From positions 1 to 64,000 of the forward strand of contig PMSM01000007.1 in assembly GCA_003168335.1 (NCBI GenBank): DNA of 64,000 nt, in the 5' to 3' direction. The DNA comes from Blastocatellia bacterium (GTDB taxonomy: Bacteria; Acidobacteriota; Blastocatellia; Pyrinomonadales; Pyrinomonadaceae). Position numbers and translations under genes: made by a program. Shown here one piece after another: positions 10,672 through 22,680 of the stretch. The notes under the pieces are model-generated. The model did not search any database and was not told the DNA's origin. It was given only the letters and a program-made list of their open reading frames with translations. Position 1 is the stretch's first letter; each line of letters begins with the position of its first letter.

Positions 10672-11260
10672 CGCCCTCCAGAACACGATCGTGTTGCTCA
10701 TCGGCTTTGCCGGCACGGGCAAGTACACGATTGGGCGCGAGCTTTGTGAACGGACAGGCGCCAGGCTTGTCGACAATCATCTGATCAATAACCCGATTTT
10801 CCAGGTCGTCAACGCCGACGGAGTGACTCCACTGCCCGCCGGAGTCTGGGATAAGGTCAAAGAGATTAGGGCGACGGTTTACCAGGCGATATCCGAGCTT
10901 TCACCGCCCGAGATGGGTTTTGTTTTCACAATGGAACTCCGCCAGAGTAATCCGCTGGATCTTCTGGCATTTCAGGATCTCGAACTACTTGCAGTTGCGC
11001 GCCAAAGTCGCTTTGTTCCGATTCGATTGATTTGCGGAGTGGAAGAACTTTGCCGCCGCGTGGTAGATCCGGAGCGAGTGGCCATGCTCAAAGAGATCAG
11101 CCCGGAACTTGCCAGAAAGAAAATGGCGGAGGATTCGGTGCTTAACGTGCCGCATCCAAATCAGCGAACACTCGATGTGACGAAGCGATCAGCGAGTGGC
11201 AGCGTCGATGCGATTCTCGATGAAGTAAGCTCAATTGCATTAGTTTCAAACGGATCCTAA
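10661..11260 (+). CDS. P-loop ATPase/kinase-like protein
   Basis: 199 residues. A Walker A motif is at the N-terminus (VLLIGFAGTGKYTIGRELCE, residues about 9-28) as in AAA_33/shikimate-kinase-like small kinases and zeta-toxin-like folds. The rest has alternating strands and helices (ARLVDNHLINNPIF; EMGFVFTMELRQ; RFVPIRLICGVEELCRRV, perhaps the lid/substrate side; then a conserved NVPHPNQRTLDVT). The substrate is unknown; related proteins are annotated only as AAA family ATPases. It overlaps the DUF1905 gene by 11 bases and is likely translated from the same message. Confidence 0.8.
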   Translation: MSSNALQNTIVLLIGFAGTGKYTIGRELCERTGARLVDNHLINNPIFQVVNADGVTPLPAGVWDKVKEIRATVYQAISELSPPEMGFVFTMELRQSNPLDLLAFQDLELLAVARQSRFVPIRLICGVEELCRRVVDPERVAMLKEISPELARKKMAEDSVLNVPHPNQRTLDVTKRSASGSVDAILDEVSSIALVSNGS

Positions 11261-11351
11261 GCTTGCCACTACCGCGGCGGCCTGTGTAATCTGCGTAATC
11301 TGTGGATGGGCCTAAGTCATTATCGAAAACAATCTGAAAAGGACGACTAAT

Positions 11352-11810
11352 ATGTCAGCAGAAACAGGAAAACGCTTTCCGGATTTTAGTTTGCAGAACC
11401 AGGACGGCAAGACCGCTACTCTGAATGATTTCGCCGGCAAGTGGCTGGTGCTCTACGTCTATCCAAAAGATGACACGCCCGGTTGCACGATCCAGGGAAA
11501 ATCATTCACGGCGACCAAGCAGGAATTCGATGACGCTAACATTGCCGTCGTCGGTGTCAGTGCGGACGACGTGGAATCACACAAGGCCTTTTGCAGCAAG
11601 TTCTCATTCACCATCGATCTGCTCGCCGACCCGAATCACGCATTGCTTAACGCTGCGGGCGTGGGTCAGAGCGATTACAAGGGCACGATGTACTGGAACC
11701 GCACTTCATTCGTGATCGATCCTACCGGCACGCTGCGAAAGATTTACGAGAAGGTAAACCCCGAAGGACATGAGCGGGTGCTGCTGGATGACATCAAGGC
11801 GATGAAGTAG
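11352..11810 (+). CDS. bcp: Peroxiredoxin, Bcp/PrxQ type
   Basis: 152 residues, the usual Bcp length. It reduces hydroperoxides at the expense of thiols. The peroxidatic Cys is C45 in YPKDDTPGCTIQGKSF; downstream VVGVSADDVESHKAFCSKF and FVIDPTGTLRKIY are conserved in the subfamily. The classical resolving Cys five residues after the peroxidatic one (C50 in E. coli Bcp) is Lys here; a Cys at about 80 (AFCSKF) could be the resolving residue, as in alternative PrxQ types, or the enzyme may act as a 1-Cys form. Monocistronic as far as visible. Confidence 0.93.
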   Translation: MSAETGKRFPDFSLQNQDGKTATLNDFAGKWLVLYVYPKDDTPGCTIQGKSFTATKQEFDDANIAVVGVSADDVESHKAFCSKFSFTIDLLADPNHALLNAAGVGQSDYKGTMYWNRTSFVIDPTGTLRKIYEKVNPEGHERVLLDDIKAMK

Positions 11811-11857
11811 GAGTAGGACGGTCCAGGCGTATGGTTGCGAGGCGCGCAGATGATGAG

Positions 11858-11952
11858 GTCAGTACCGGGAGCGGTAGCGACCGGGTCTCGTCCTCGCGAT
11901 CTCGGACCTCGTGGAGTGTTGAGACCCAGTCGCTACCGCTCCCGGTACTGAC
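11858..11952. repeat. Inverted-repeat element with 32-base arms
   Basis: Arms at 11858-11889 and 11921-11952 are reverse complements with one mismatch, around a 31-base centre. The right arm recurs exactly at 1-24. The element sits between the convergent peroxiredoxin and S9-peptidase genes and could fold as a strong hairpin at both 3' ends. Confidence 0.88.
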
Positions 11953-11970
11953 TCCATACCGCCGGGCTTC

Positions 11971-14043
11971 TCATTCGTCCGCCGGCTCTGTGACTACGGG
12001 CGCGTTCAGGTACTTCGCGAAAAACTTAACGTAGCGCCGCACGCGGTCCAGCAGGTGACGCGGCTCAGTGAAGCCGTGGTTTTCACGCGGGTAAACCACA
12101 AACTCGACCGGTACGTTGCGCTCTTTGAGCGCTTCGTAAAACTCCTCCGCTTGCGCGATCGGCACACGCGTGTCCACCTGTCCATGGAGGATCATCGTCG
12201 GCGTTTTCACGTTCTTCACATACTTCATCGGCGATCGATCCCAATATAGATCTTCCGCCTCCCACGGCGCCTTGTCGGTGTAGAACCAGTGTAAGTAGCG
12301 ATGAATGTCGGTCTGTGAATACATCGAATAGATGTTCGTCAGCCCCGCGCCCGGCGACACCGCTTTGAAGCGATCCGTCTGGGTCAGAATCCAGAACGTC
12401 ATGTAACCGCCGTACGACCAACCGAACGCGCCCAGACGATCCGGGTCAGCTACGCCGCTCGCGATCAATGCATCCACGCCGGTCATACAATCTTCGTAAT
12501 CTCCTTTGCCCCAGGTGTTCTTGTTCGCCTGGGCGAACGCGAGACCCTTGCCGGTCGATCCGCGAAAGTTTGGCTGCAACACGGCAAAACCATTCGCGGC
12601 CAGCACCTGTACGGTGCCGCTGAAGTTGTTAAGCGAAGCTCCCGTCGGACCGCCGTGCGGATTCAACAGCAGCGGAACTTTCTTTCCGGCTAAGTAGCCG
12701 ACGGGCTTGGTCAGCAACCCTTCCACCTCGGTGCCGTCTTTACTCTTCCACTTGACGATTTCGGTATCGGCGAGTGCGTAGTCTTTCAACCAGGCGTTGT
12801 GATCGGTGATCGGTTTGAGCGAACTGAAATCGGCACTTGAGGTGTACAGCTCTGTGGGTTGCTTCGCCATCGAGGAGGTGCCGACTAAGGTCTTTCCATC
12901 ACGGCTGATTTCAGTAATGCCGGTGGAGCCTCCGCGCCGCGAAAGTTGTTTCACCTCTCCACTGGCCACGTCGCACGAGTAGACATCGATCGCTTCCAGC
13001 AGGTTGGTGCTGAAGTAGATCGTGCGGCCATCGCGCGACCACACCGGTGTGCCCACAGGCAAATCAAACTTAGTAGTTAGTTGTTTCGTTGCGCCGCCGT
13101 TTGCGGCGATCAGGTAAAGATAAGTCATTGACACGCCGCCGCTCGCGTCGGGACTTCCGGTGTAAGCGATCCATTTTCCATCGGGCGACCACCGCGCCGT
13201 GTCACTTGATCCTGTGTTGTCTTCAAGTTTCTTCTTTTCGCCATTGGCGACTTTGAGGACCCAGACATCGCTCAAGCTTCCGTCGTCAGCGTTGGGCGTG
13301 GGCCGCGTCGTATAGATGATTCGAGTTCCATCCGGCGACCACTGTGGATCGCTGACGGTGAACTTTCCTTCGGTCAGTCGCTTCTCTGCTTTCGTGTCAA
13401 CGTTCCATGTCCACAGGTGAGTCATGCGAATGTCTTGATCGATCACGATCGTATCGTCTTTGACCTTCTTACGATCTTCCTCGTCTTTGTTTGGCTGATC
13501 CGTGGCGCTCAGCAGCAGTTGTTTTCCCTCCGGCGACCAGCGAAACCCGCTGACCCCGCCCTTGTGCGCGGTGACGGCCCAGGCTTCGCCCCCATCCGCG
13601 CGCATCATCCACACTTGTCGCTCGCCGTCTTTTTCGCGATCGCTGAGAAATGCGAGCAGGCTGCCGTCCGGTGACCATTCGGGCGCCGTGGCGCTCTTGT
13701 CGCCGCGGGTGTACTGCTGAGGCTTTCCCCCAGTGATTGCGACTACCCATACCTGCGTCACGTTCTTCCACTCTTTGTCTTTCTCCATCTTTGTTTCGCT
13801 CACGGTGTAGGCCACCCGCGTGCCGTCTGGAGAAATCCTGGGATTACCCACGCCGGCGATCTTCATCAGATCGAGAGCGGTCAGGAGTTTCCTGCCGTCT
13901 TTGGTCCGCGGTTCGGATGCCGCGGTCTTCGCCGGCTTCCTATCTTCCGGCGAGGTGGACTTTTCCTGCGCGCAGAGCAATGTTACCGGCGCGAGAAAGC
14001 AAAGCGAGAGCACGAGAATGGTGGCGAAACGTTTGGGGTTCAT
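11971..14043 (-). CDS. Secreted S9-family prolyl oligopeptidase-like peptidase
   Basis: 690 residues. N-terminal signal peptide (FATILVLSLCFLAPVTLLCAQ), then a beta-propeller built of PD40/WD40-like repeats recognisable by repeated WSPDG/SPDGT motifs (about residues 60-400), then an alpha/beta-hydrolase domain with HGGP oxyanion motif, the nucleophile in GWSYGGYM (Ser 543), an Asp in ILHGQVDTRVP and His in ENHGF. This is the acylaminoacyl-peptidase/DPP-IV-like S9C group that cleaves short peptides, often at acylated or blocked N-termini. GGAGG precedes the ATG. A second S9 peptidase is at 51985. Confidence 0.93.
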   Translation of the reverse strand: MNPKRFATILVLSLCFLAPVTLLCAQEKSTSPEDRKPAKTAASEPRTKDGRKLLTALDLMKIAGVGNPRISPDGTRVAYTVSETKMEKDKEWKNVTQVWVVAITGGKPQQYTRGDKSATAPEWSPDGSLLAFLSDREKDGERQVWMMRADGGEAWAVTAHKGGVSGFRWSPEGKQLLLSATDQPNKDEEDRKKVKDDTIVIDQDIRMTHLWTWNVDTKAEKRLTEGKFTVSDPQWSPDGTRIIYTTRPTPNADDGSLSDVWVLKVANGEKKKLEDNTGSSDTARWSPDGKWIAYTGSPDASGGVSMTYLYLIAANGGATKQLTTKFDLPVGTPVWSRDGRTIYFSTNLLEAIDVYSCDVASGEVKQLSRRGGSTGITEISRDGKTLVGTSSMAKQPTELYTSSADFSSLKPITDHNAWLKDYALADTEIVKWKSKDGTEVEGLLTKPVGYLAGKKVPLLLNPHGGPTGASLNNFSGTVQVLAANGFAVLQPNFRGSTGKGLAFAQANKNTWGKGDYEDCMTGVDALIASGVADPDRLGAFGWSYGGYMTFWILTQTDRFKAVSPGAGLTNIYSMYSQTDIHRYLHWFYTDKAPWEAEDLYWDRSPMKYVKNVKTPTMILHGQVDTRVPIAQAEEFYEALKERNVPVEFVVYPRENHGFTEPRHLLDRVRRYVKFFAKYLNAPVVTEPADE

Positions 14044-14105
14044 CGAAGCGATCCTCCAGAGCAGAGAAGTTAGAGTCAGGATTTCGGAAACCGAAGAAGC
14101 GCAGG

Positions 14106-15377
14106 TTATGCCAACGCATTTGCCCTGGTCAACCCAATCTGATGTGATTGGTTCATGACTTTCTGAGCAGCATCAACGTATTGCCGCAACAAGGGCATTT
14201 CCGCAAAGGGGAAAGTTGGCAGCCTGATTAAATCGCCATTCGCTTTCTCAGTTTTAGGCAAAGCGTTTGGCAAGTATCGCGGTAGTTTCGTCTTGTCCAT
14301 TGCGGCAAACGGTCCGATCTCGGCAAACAGGCCTTCGGTGAAGAGAGGCTGTTGATGCAGCAAAGGATAGCGCGGATAGCTGATCTCGCAACCCTCGGCG
14401 GTCAAGGCTTCAACCAGGCCATCGATGGAAAGCTCTGAGCTCTCCGGGCAATAGCGAATGAGGAACTCGAAATACACGCGATTAATATGCGGTGGCGGCA
14501 AGAAGGTTTGAAAGCCAAGCTTTTCCAACTCTTCAGAAAGATAGGTGAGGTTGCGGTTTCTTTTTTCGTTTCGCCGATCGAGATGCTTGAGCTGGATCCG
14601 GGCGACAGCGGCGCTGAGCGGCGCCATTCTTGTCTTCATCCCAAAACTCGTGGCTGCAATTCGTTGCGCCGGTCCGGGTAACTCAATGATTCGCATGACG
14701 TCGCCCAGGCAAATGGCGCGCTCGTAAATCTCGTCATCGTCGGTCAGCAGCATCCCGCCTTCGCCGGCTGGGGCGAGCTTGCTTGTCTGGAGGCTGAATA
14801 CCGAAACGTCCCCCAACGTTCCGCATTTCCGGCCACACCACGTCGCTCCCGGCGCATGAGACGCGTCTTCAATGACTTTCAGATCATACTTCTTTGCCAA
14901 CTGCAGCAGCTCAGTCATCTTGCTGGGCATGCCCCAGAGATGAACGATTACAATCGCGCGGGTCCGCGACGTTATTTTCGTTTCAGCATCCGCCGGATCG
15001 ATACCCAGCCGGTCCAATTCGCTTTCGCAAAAAACCGGAATCGCGCCGACCCAAAGCATCGGAACCACCGACGCCCAATGCGTCGCCGAAGGAACCAGGA
15101 CTTCGTCGCCTGGCTTTAGTCCAACTCCGAAGAAAGCGGCCAGCAGGGCGGCAGTTCCATTGCAATGGGCCAGGGTGTGACGGATTCCAAAGAAGTCGCG
15201 GTAATCATCCTCCAACTCACGCGTGGCTTGATGAAGAGAGAGGTCGCCGTCACGCAGGACTGCCAGCACGCTCTGCTCTTCTTCTTCTGTGATTAAGGGC
15301 CAGCGGTTACCCGCCGAGCCGTCGAGGGTCACAGCGCGCGGACCGCCCAGGATTGCCGCCGTCTCATTGTTACTCAT
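14106..15377 (-). CDS. DegT/DnrJ/EryC1/StrS-family aminotransferase
   Basis: 423 residues. PLP-dependent fold-type I enzyme that usually aminates keto-sugars or cyclitols. Visible: HCNGTAALLAAFFGVGLKPGDEVLVPS (phosphate-binding and substrate region), VIEDASHAPGA (Asp 171 and His 174 that stack on PLP) and SLQTSKLAPAGEGG with the Schiff-base Lys at 200. It starts 19 bases after the FAD dehydrogenase gene upstream on the same strand, so both are probably co-transcribed. No sugar-nucleotide pathway genes are nearby, so the acceptor (sugar, inosose or other ketone) is unknown. Confidence 0.9.
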   Translation of the reverse strand: MSNNETAAILGGPRAVTLDGSAGNRWPLITEEEEQSVLAVLRDGDLSLHQATRELEDDYRDFFGIRHTLAHCNGTAALLAAFFGVGLKPGDEVLVPSATHWASVVPMLWVGAIPVFCESELDRLGIDPADAETKITSRTRAIVIVHLWGMPSKMTELLQLAKKYDLKVIEDASHAPGATWCGRKCGTLGDVSVFSLQTSKLAPAGEGGMLLTDDDEIYERAICLGDVMRIIELPGPAQRIAATSFGMKTRMAPLSAAVARIQLKHLDRRNEKRNRNLTYLSEELEKLGFQTFLPPPHINRVYFEFLIRYCPESSELSIDGLVEALTAEGCEISYPRYPLLHQQPLFTEGLFAEIGPFAAMDKTKLPRYLPNALPKTEKANGDLIRLPTFPFAEMPLLRQYVDAAQKVMNQSHQIGLTRANALA

Positions 15378-15396
15378 GGAAAGTTTCTGCTGGCCT

Positions 15397-16902
15397 TCAG
15401 CAAGAAGCGATTACGTTGTCTGTGTCAATCACTCTCGATTCGTACAAGCGCACGGCTTCCTCTGCAGAATGGCCGGCACTGGGAAGCTTTTCAGATATCT
15501 TAGTCAGGTAAATCCGATTTTCATTGTTTCGGCCCAGGCCGCCCCGCGGGATCCATTGCGAGATGTTCGTCCGCCTCCGCAGGTAATCCTCGAGCGTGCA
15601 GCATAGTTCGCGATTCACGCACCAGCGGAGGGTGGGCACTGAGATCGACAGGCCGGGGTAAGTTGTTTTCTCGAACCCTACCTGCTCGACTGCACTGCTG
15701 CGACGCGGTTTCGATCTGGCGCCGATGATCTGTCTGATTTTTGCAGTTGCGATCTGGGCTAATCTCACGCAGCCGGTTAACTTTCCGCCATAAACGGAAA
15801 TCCACGGCCGCTCCGTGTCACTGTACACTTCAAACTTTCGCGACAGCCCTAACGTCGAATCGTTTGCCTTCGTGTTTGTATTGACCACCAGAGCTCGAAC
15901 TCCATTCCGGACCGAGACGATGTCATCGACGCTCTTGGGCTCAGTAAGAAAACGATTCAGTTCTTTCAGCAAGTAAGAAATATCCGCCGGCTTAATCGAT
16001 GAAGCATCTGTAAGCCCGGTTACCGAAGACTCCGTCGGTCCCCAGAGTGAGATCGGCCCCCAGGGTGTCAGCGACATGCAATCCCCAGCATCACCAACGT
16101 CCATAGTCAGAGGCAACTCATGATTCGGAAATCTGGGTAAGCCAATAAAAACCCCTTTGCTAAAGACATGCTTGAAGGGCGTTTGAAAACCGAATTGCGT
16201 GTTTATTTGATCGGTCCAGGGCCCGGTGCAGTTTACAATCACACCCGCTCTAACCTCTGACTTCCGCTGCTCGGCGAGTTGATCCTGCAATACTACGCGC
16301 CACTGTTGGGTGTGTTTCTCAAACGATGCTTCGAGCGGCGAGCAATAGTTCAGCGCGACGGCATTGTCCGTTTGGCCTTCCAATATCCAGCGCAGGGCAA
16401 AGCGGCTATCAGAGGTATCGACGACGGCCTCTTCATAGAGAAAAGAGTTGGCAAAGACCTGGTCTTTCAGGAAACTCGTCTCTGGAAAATCAGTGCTTCG
16501 CTTCGGACGAGCGCCTCTGCATCTCCCCATTACCCAGTAACCGTGAAGCGCCGTGCTCATCAGCAGATCGCCGCGATGCCCGTTGTGAGAGACAAGATAG
16601 CGAAATTGCTGGGGCCGGACCCAGTTCGCCTTCTCCCGCACCAGCCGATCACGCGATCCACACAACCGCCACACAGTGGGAAATCTCAAGTCCTTAAGAT
16701 AGAGCAATCCTCCCCAGATCATCATCGCGGAAGATTGACTGGTGGCGCAGGCGAAGTCCCCTTTGTCAACGAGGAGCACGCGATAGCCCGCGGCACTCAA
16801 GTGGTGAAACAAGCATGCGCCGCTAATGCCACCGCCGAGAATCAAAATATCAAAACTGGTGGATTTGAGACGTGCCCATTGCGCTTGACGAGGAGTGAGC
16901 AT
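15397..16902 (-). CDS. FAD-dependent glycerol-3-phosphate dehydrogenase-like protein
   Basis: 501 residues. The N-terminus has a Rossmann dinucleotide motif (ILILGGGISGACLFHHLSAA, residues about 20-40, then LLVDKGDFACATSQSSAMMI with the GlpD-like DFAsGTSs equivalent) and WGGLLYLKDL. Later IVNCTGPWTDQI and CMSLTPWGPISLWGPTE match the GlpD/DAO core; ISVYGGKLTGCVRLA is the C-terminal FAD-contact motif. GlpD oxidises glycerol 3-phosphate and feeds electrons to quinones. The canonical C-terminal cap is short and divergent and the partner gene is a DegT aminotransferase, so it may act on another polyol phosphate; that is inference. Confidence 0.82.
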   Translation of the reverse strand: MLTPRQAQWARLKSTSFDILILGGGISGACLFHHLSAAGYRVLLVDKGDFACATSQSSAMMIWGGLLYLKDLRFPTVWRLCGSRDRLVREKANWVRPQQFRYLVSHNGHRGDLLMSTALHGYWVMGRCRGARPKRSTDFPETSFLKDQVFANSFLYEEAVVDTSDSRFALRWILEGQTDNAVALNYCSPLEASFEKHTQQWRVVLQDQLAEQRKSEVRAGVIVNCTGPWTDQINTQFGFQTPFKHVFSKGVFIGLPRFPNHELPLTMDVGDAGDCMSLTPWGPISLWGPTESSVTGLTDASSIKPADISYLLKELNRFLTEPKSVDDIVSVRNGVRALVVNTNTKANDSTLGLSRKFEVYSDTERPWISVYGGKLTGCVRLAQIATAKIRQIIGARSKPRRSSAVEQVGFEKTTYPGLSISVPTLRWCVNRELCCTLEDYLRRRTNISQWIPRGGLGRNNENRIYLTKISEKLPSAGHSAEEAVRLYESRVIDTDNVIASC

Positions 16903-16984
16903 CTGGTTGTCGTCGGATCGCTATTTCAATAGGCCTGAAGCACAATCGAGAAGCCTTCTTCATTCATCGAGCAATCCTCGGCGA

Positions 16985-17166
16985 TCTTCACGCTGAAGGC
17001 GTGAAGTCCAATAGCCGGAGGCATCGCCCCCGGACTACGGCCAACATGCGAATCGCGACCCTGGAAGGGTCGAATTGCTGCGACCCCTTCAGGCTCGATC
17101 GAAAAAGCGGTGTCTGTGATCCGTGGGCGTTGCCCACGGCTATTACATTGGACGCTTTCAGCGTCC
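16985..17166. repeat. Palindromic repeats in gap 16903-17181
   Basis: Hairpins CACGCTGAAGGCGTG, CCAATAGCCGGAGGC...GCCCCCGGACTA and GTGGGCGTTGCCCAC are visible, and the segment ends TTGGACGCTTTCAGCGTCC, complementary in part to its beginning. No coding potential is seen. Confidence 0.6.
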
Positions 17167-17181
17167 TGTTCCGGCGCTCTA

Positions 17182-17580
17182 TCAGCACGATATTCCCATT
17201 CCAGGCATTCGCTTTGTCTGACGCCTGGTCCAAAAGATCAGCACGCCGCTCACCAGGAAATACAACAAGCCTCCCACCACGAATATTGCCGTGCTTTTCA
17301 GATTGTCGGCCTGCGAACGATAAGCTGGGTACTGGAAAACCGTCATGAAAAAAATCATGACCGTAGCGAACGACAGGATGGTCCAGACGGCCAGGGCGGC
17401 CACCGCTTGCAATACGATTACACCCTGGCGCAGCTTGTTGCGTCTGAAATTCACGATGCCCAGCACCAGAATGACCAGCGGGGTGATTACCATTACGGCA
17501 AAAAACAAAACAAGAAATATTTGGCCAAGGACGTCGGTTACTTGTCTAGACAATGTTTTCGGTCCTCCACTAGCCGCCAA
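17182..17580 (-). CDS. Small membrane protein of unknown function
   Basis: 132 residues with three predicted membrane segments: residues about 18-42 (IFLVLFFAVMVITPLVILVLGIV), 53-78 (VIVLQAVAALAVWTILSFATVMIFFM) and 92-112 (AIFVVGGLLYFLVSGVLIFW). Basic residues follow the first and third segments. I do not recognise a family. The start codon overlaps the end of moaA by 11 bases on the same strand, so it is likely the distal gene of a moaA operon, but nothing ties it to molybdenum cofactor synthesis. Confidence 0.7.
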   Translation of the reverse strand: MAASGGPKTLSRQVTDVLGQIFLVLFFAVMVITPLVILVLGIVNFRRNKLRQGVIVLQAVAALAVWTILSFATVMIFFMTVFQYPAYRSQADNLKSTAIFVVGGLLYFLVSGVLIFWTRRQTKRMPGMGISC

Positions 17581-18649
17581 TGAAGCTCATCGAGCGTGAG
17601 GGCGCGACAAACTCCGGATCGTTGATGAAGTGACGCGGCTCCTTTTTCAGCACCACGCTACGGATGAAGTCGATGATTTCAGATCGGGATGCGCCGTCTC
17701 TGACTACATCGCGCAAAGAGTGCTCGACGGTCGAGAACAGGCAAGTACGAATCTGGCCATCTGCCGTTAGCCTGATGCGCGAGCACGCGCCGCAGAAAGC
17801 TTCGGTCACCGGAGCGATGATGCCGATTTCTCCCGGCGCGCCGTCGGCAAAACGAAAACGCGAAGCCGTTTCGGAACCGCGCTGAACATCCAGCGGCTCG
17901 AGTGGAAATTGCTTTTCGATGCGCTCGCGAATCTCGCGACCCGAAACCACGTCGTCGCGCGACCATTCGTGACCGGAATCAAGCGGCATGAATTCAATGA
18001 AGCGCATCTTGACGTCGTGCTCGCGCGCGAATGCGGCAAAGTCTGCCACCTCATCTTCGTTGTGACCGCGCACTACGACGGCGTTGATCTTGATCGGTTG
18101 CAGGCCCGCCGTCTTCGCGGCTGCGAGGCCCTGGAGCACTCGATCCAGAACATCGACGCCGGTCATCTGCCGAAACACATCGCGTTTCAAACTGTCGAGG
18201 CTGATCGTGATGCGATCCAGCCCGGCGTCTTTCAAGCCCTGCGCGCGATCGGGCAGATAGTAACCGTTGGTGGTCAGGGCGAGATCTTTCAGTCCGACAA
18301 ACTTTGGTTTGTCGCTGTCTGACCCATGGCTCTTCTGACGCGCGGCATCGACAAACTGAAGTTTGTCGGACATTGGCTTTTTCAGTTTCGCCAGTTTGGC
18401 GATCATGATTTCAATGTCCTGGCGCATCATCGGCTCGCCACCTGTCAACCGGATCTTTTCAATACCCAGCTCGACAAAGATTTCGCAGACGTATTCGATC
18501 TCTTCGTACGAGAGCATCTGTTCCTTTGGCGCGATGGGCGGCTCGCCGTGCGGCAGGCAATAGAAGCAGCGAAAATTGCAGCGGTCGGTCAGCGACACGC
18601 GCAGATCGCGAATCGGTCGATTGTATGAATCTTTGAGAAGCTCAGGCAT
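17570..18649 (-). CDS. moaA: GTP 3',8-cyclase MoaA
   Basis: 359 residues. Radical-SAM enzyme of the first step of molybdopterin synthesis, turning GTP into 3',8-cyclo-7,8-dihydroGTP. The N-terminal cluster motif CNFRCFYC (Cys 24, 28, 31) is followed by IRLTGGEPMMRQDI; the C-terminal cluster is CGACSRIRLTADGQIRTC; the protein ends in the Gly-Gly tail that MoaA needs. It is about 30 residues longer than E. coli MoaA because residues about 93-120 (SDKLQFVDAARQKSHGSDSD...) are encoded by an in-frame palindromic element (18292-18371) placed just before the conserved strand DLALTTNGYYL. No other moa genes are nearby. Confidence 0.97.
   Translation of the reverse strand: MPELLKDSYNRPIRDLRVSLTDRCNFRCFYCLPHGEPPIAPKEQMLSYEEIEYVCEIFVELGIEKIRLTGGEPMMRQDIEIMIAKLAKLKKPMSDKLQFVDAARQKSHGSDSDKPKFVGLKDLALTTNGYYLPDRAQGLKDAGLDRITISLDSLKRDVFRQMTGVDVLDRVLQGLAAAKTAGLQPIKINAVVVRGHNEDEVADFAAFAREHDVKMRFIEFMPLDSGHEWSRDDVVSGREIRERIEKQFPLEPLDVQRGSETASRFRFADGAPGEIGIIAPVTEAFCGACSRIRLTADGQIRTCLFSTVEHSLRDVVRDGASRSEIIDFIRSVVLKKEPRHFINDPEFVAPSRSMSFIGG
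18292..18371. repeat. In-frame palindromic element inside moaA
   Basis: Perfect 13-base arms GTCCGACAAACTT (18292-18304) and AAGTTTGTCGGAC (18359-18371). Each end also contains its own inner hairpin (CGACAAACTTTGGTTTGTCG and CGACAAACTGAAGTTTGTCG). With its flanks the insert accounts for about 28 residues absent from E. coli MoaA, without stop or frameshift. Confidence 0.87.
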
Positions 18650-18717
18650 TTATGAGCTGGAATAATACGCGTGACGGGAGGGAGTTCCAAACTCAAGCGC
18701 CGCAGCCGCTAAATATA

Positions 18718-18850
18718 ATAGCCTGGGCCAACGGCCCAGGTAGATCGTGGGAAAAGATAATGAGCGCTGAAAGCGCGAAATCAACCATGACATTTCGCGC
18801 TTTCAGCGCTTCAAGAAATACTGGGGGCCTTGTACCTGGGGCGCTGCCCC
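18718..18850. repeat. Palindromic repeats in gap 18650-18995 before recF
   Basis: GCCTGGGCCAACGGCCCAGG, GAGCGCTGAAAGCGCG and TTTCGCGCTTTCAGCGCT palindromes are present, the same set as at 50413-50650. The gap 18650-18995 separates divergent moaA and recF. A longer open frame across it (from 18652) is repeat-derived and is not credible. Confidence 0.7.
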
Positions 18851-18995
18851 GGGCTTTTGCATTACGCGCCCATGGCGCTTTGAAAAGCGAATCACGGGTC
18901 TTGTGCAGCCTCCCAGATCACGCGTGGGATCATTGCTTTTATCTTCGCTCGAAGATCGCCACAGCAAAGCAAGAGGCTATGTTAGAATTTCACCC

Positions 18996-22606
<3,611 letters not shown>

Positions 22607-22615
22607 TGGATTAGT

Positions 22616-22680
22616 AGTACAGACTTCAGTCTGTGATTTCGGTATTTGAGGAAAGCAAACACAGACTGAAGTCTGTGCGA
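22616..22680. repeat. Palindromic repeat between convergent gyrB and MEMO-AMMECR1 genes
   Basis: CACAGACTGAAGTCTGTG-type arms: TACAGACTTCAGTCTGTG at the left and CACAGACTGAAGTCTGTG at the right, around a short A-rich centre. It fills the whole convergent gap and could act as a bidirectional terminator hairpin; no T-run is present, so this is only a possibility. A half copy is at about 55092-55110. Confidence 0.75.

Noticed and set aside
14106-18649. Natural-product gene cluster (aminotransferase plus dehydrogenase plus radical-SAM enzyme)
   Set aside because: The radical-SAM gene is a standard MoaA, no core synthase or sugar-nucleotide genes are present, and the intervening membrane protein is unknown.
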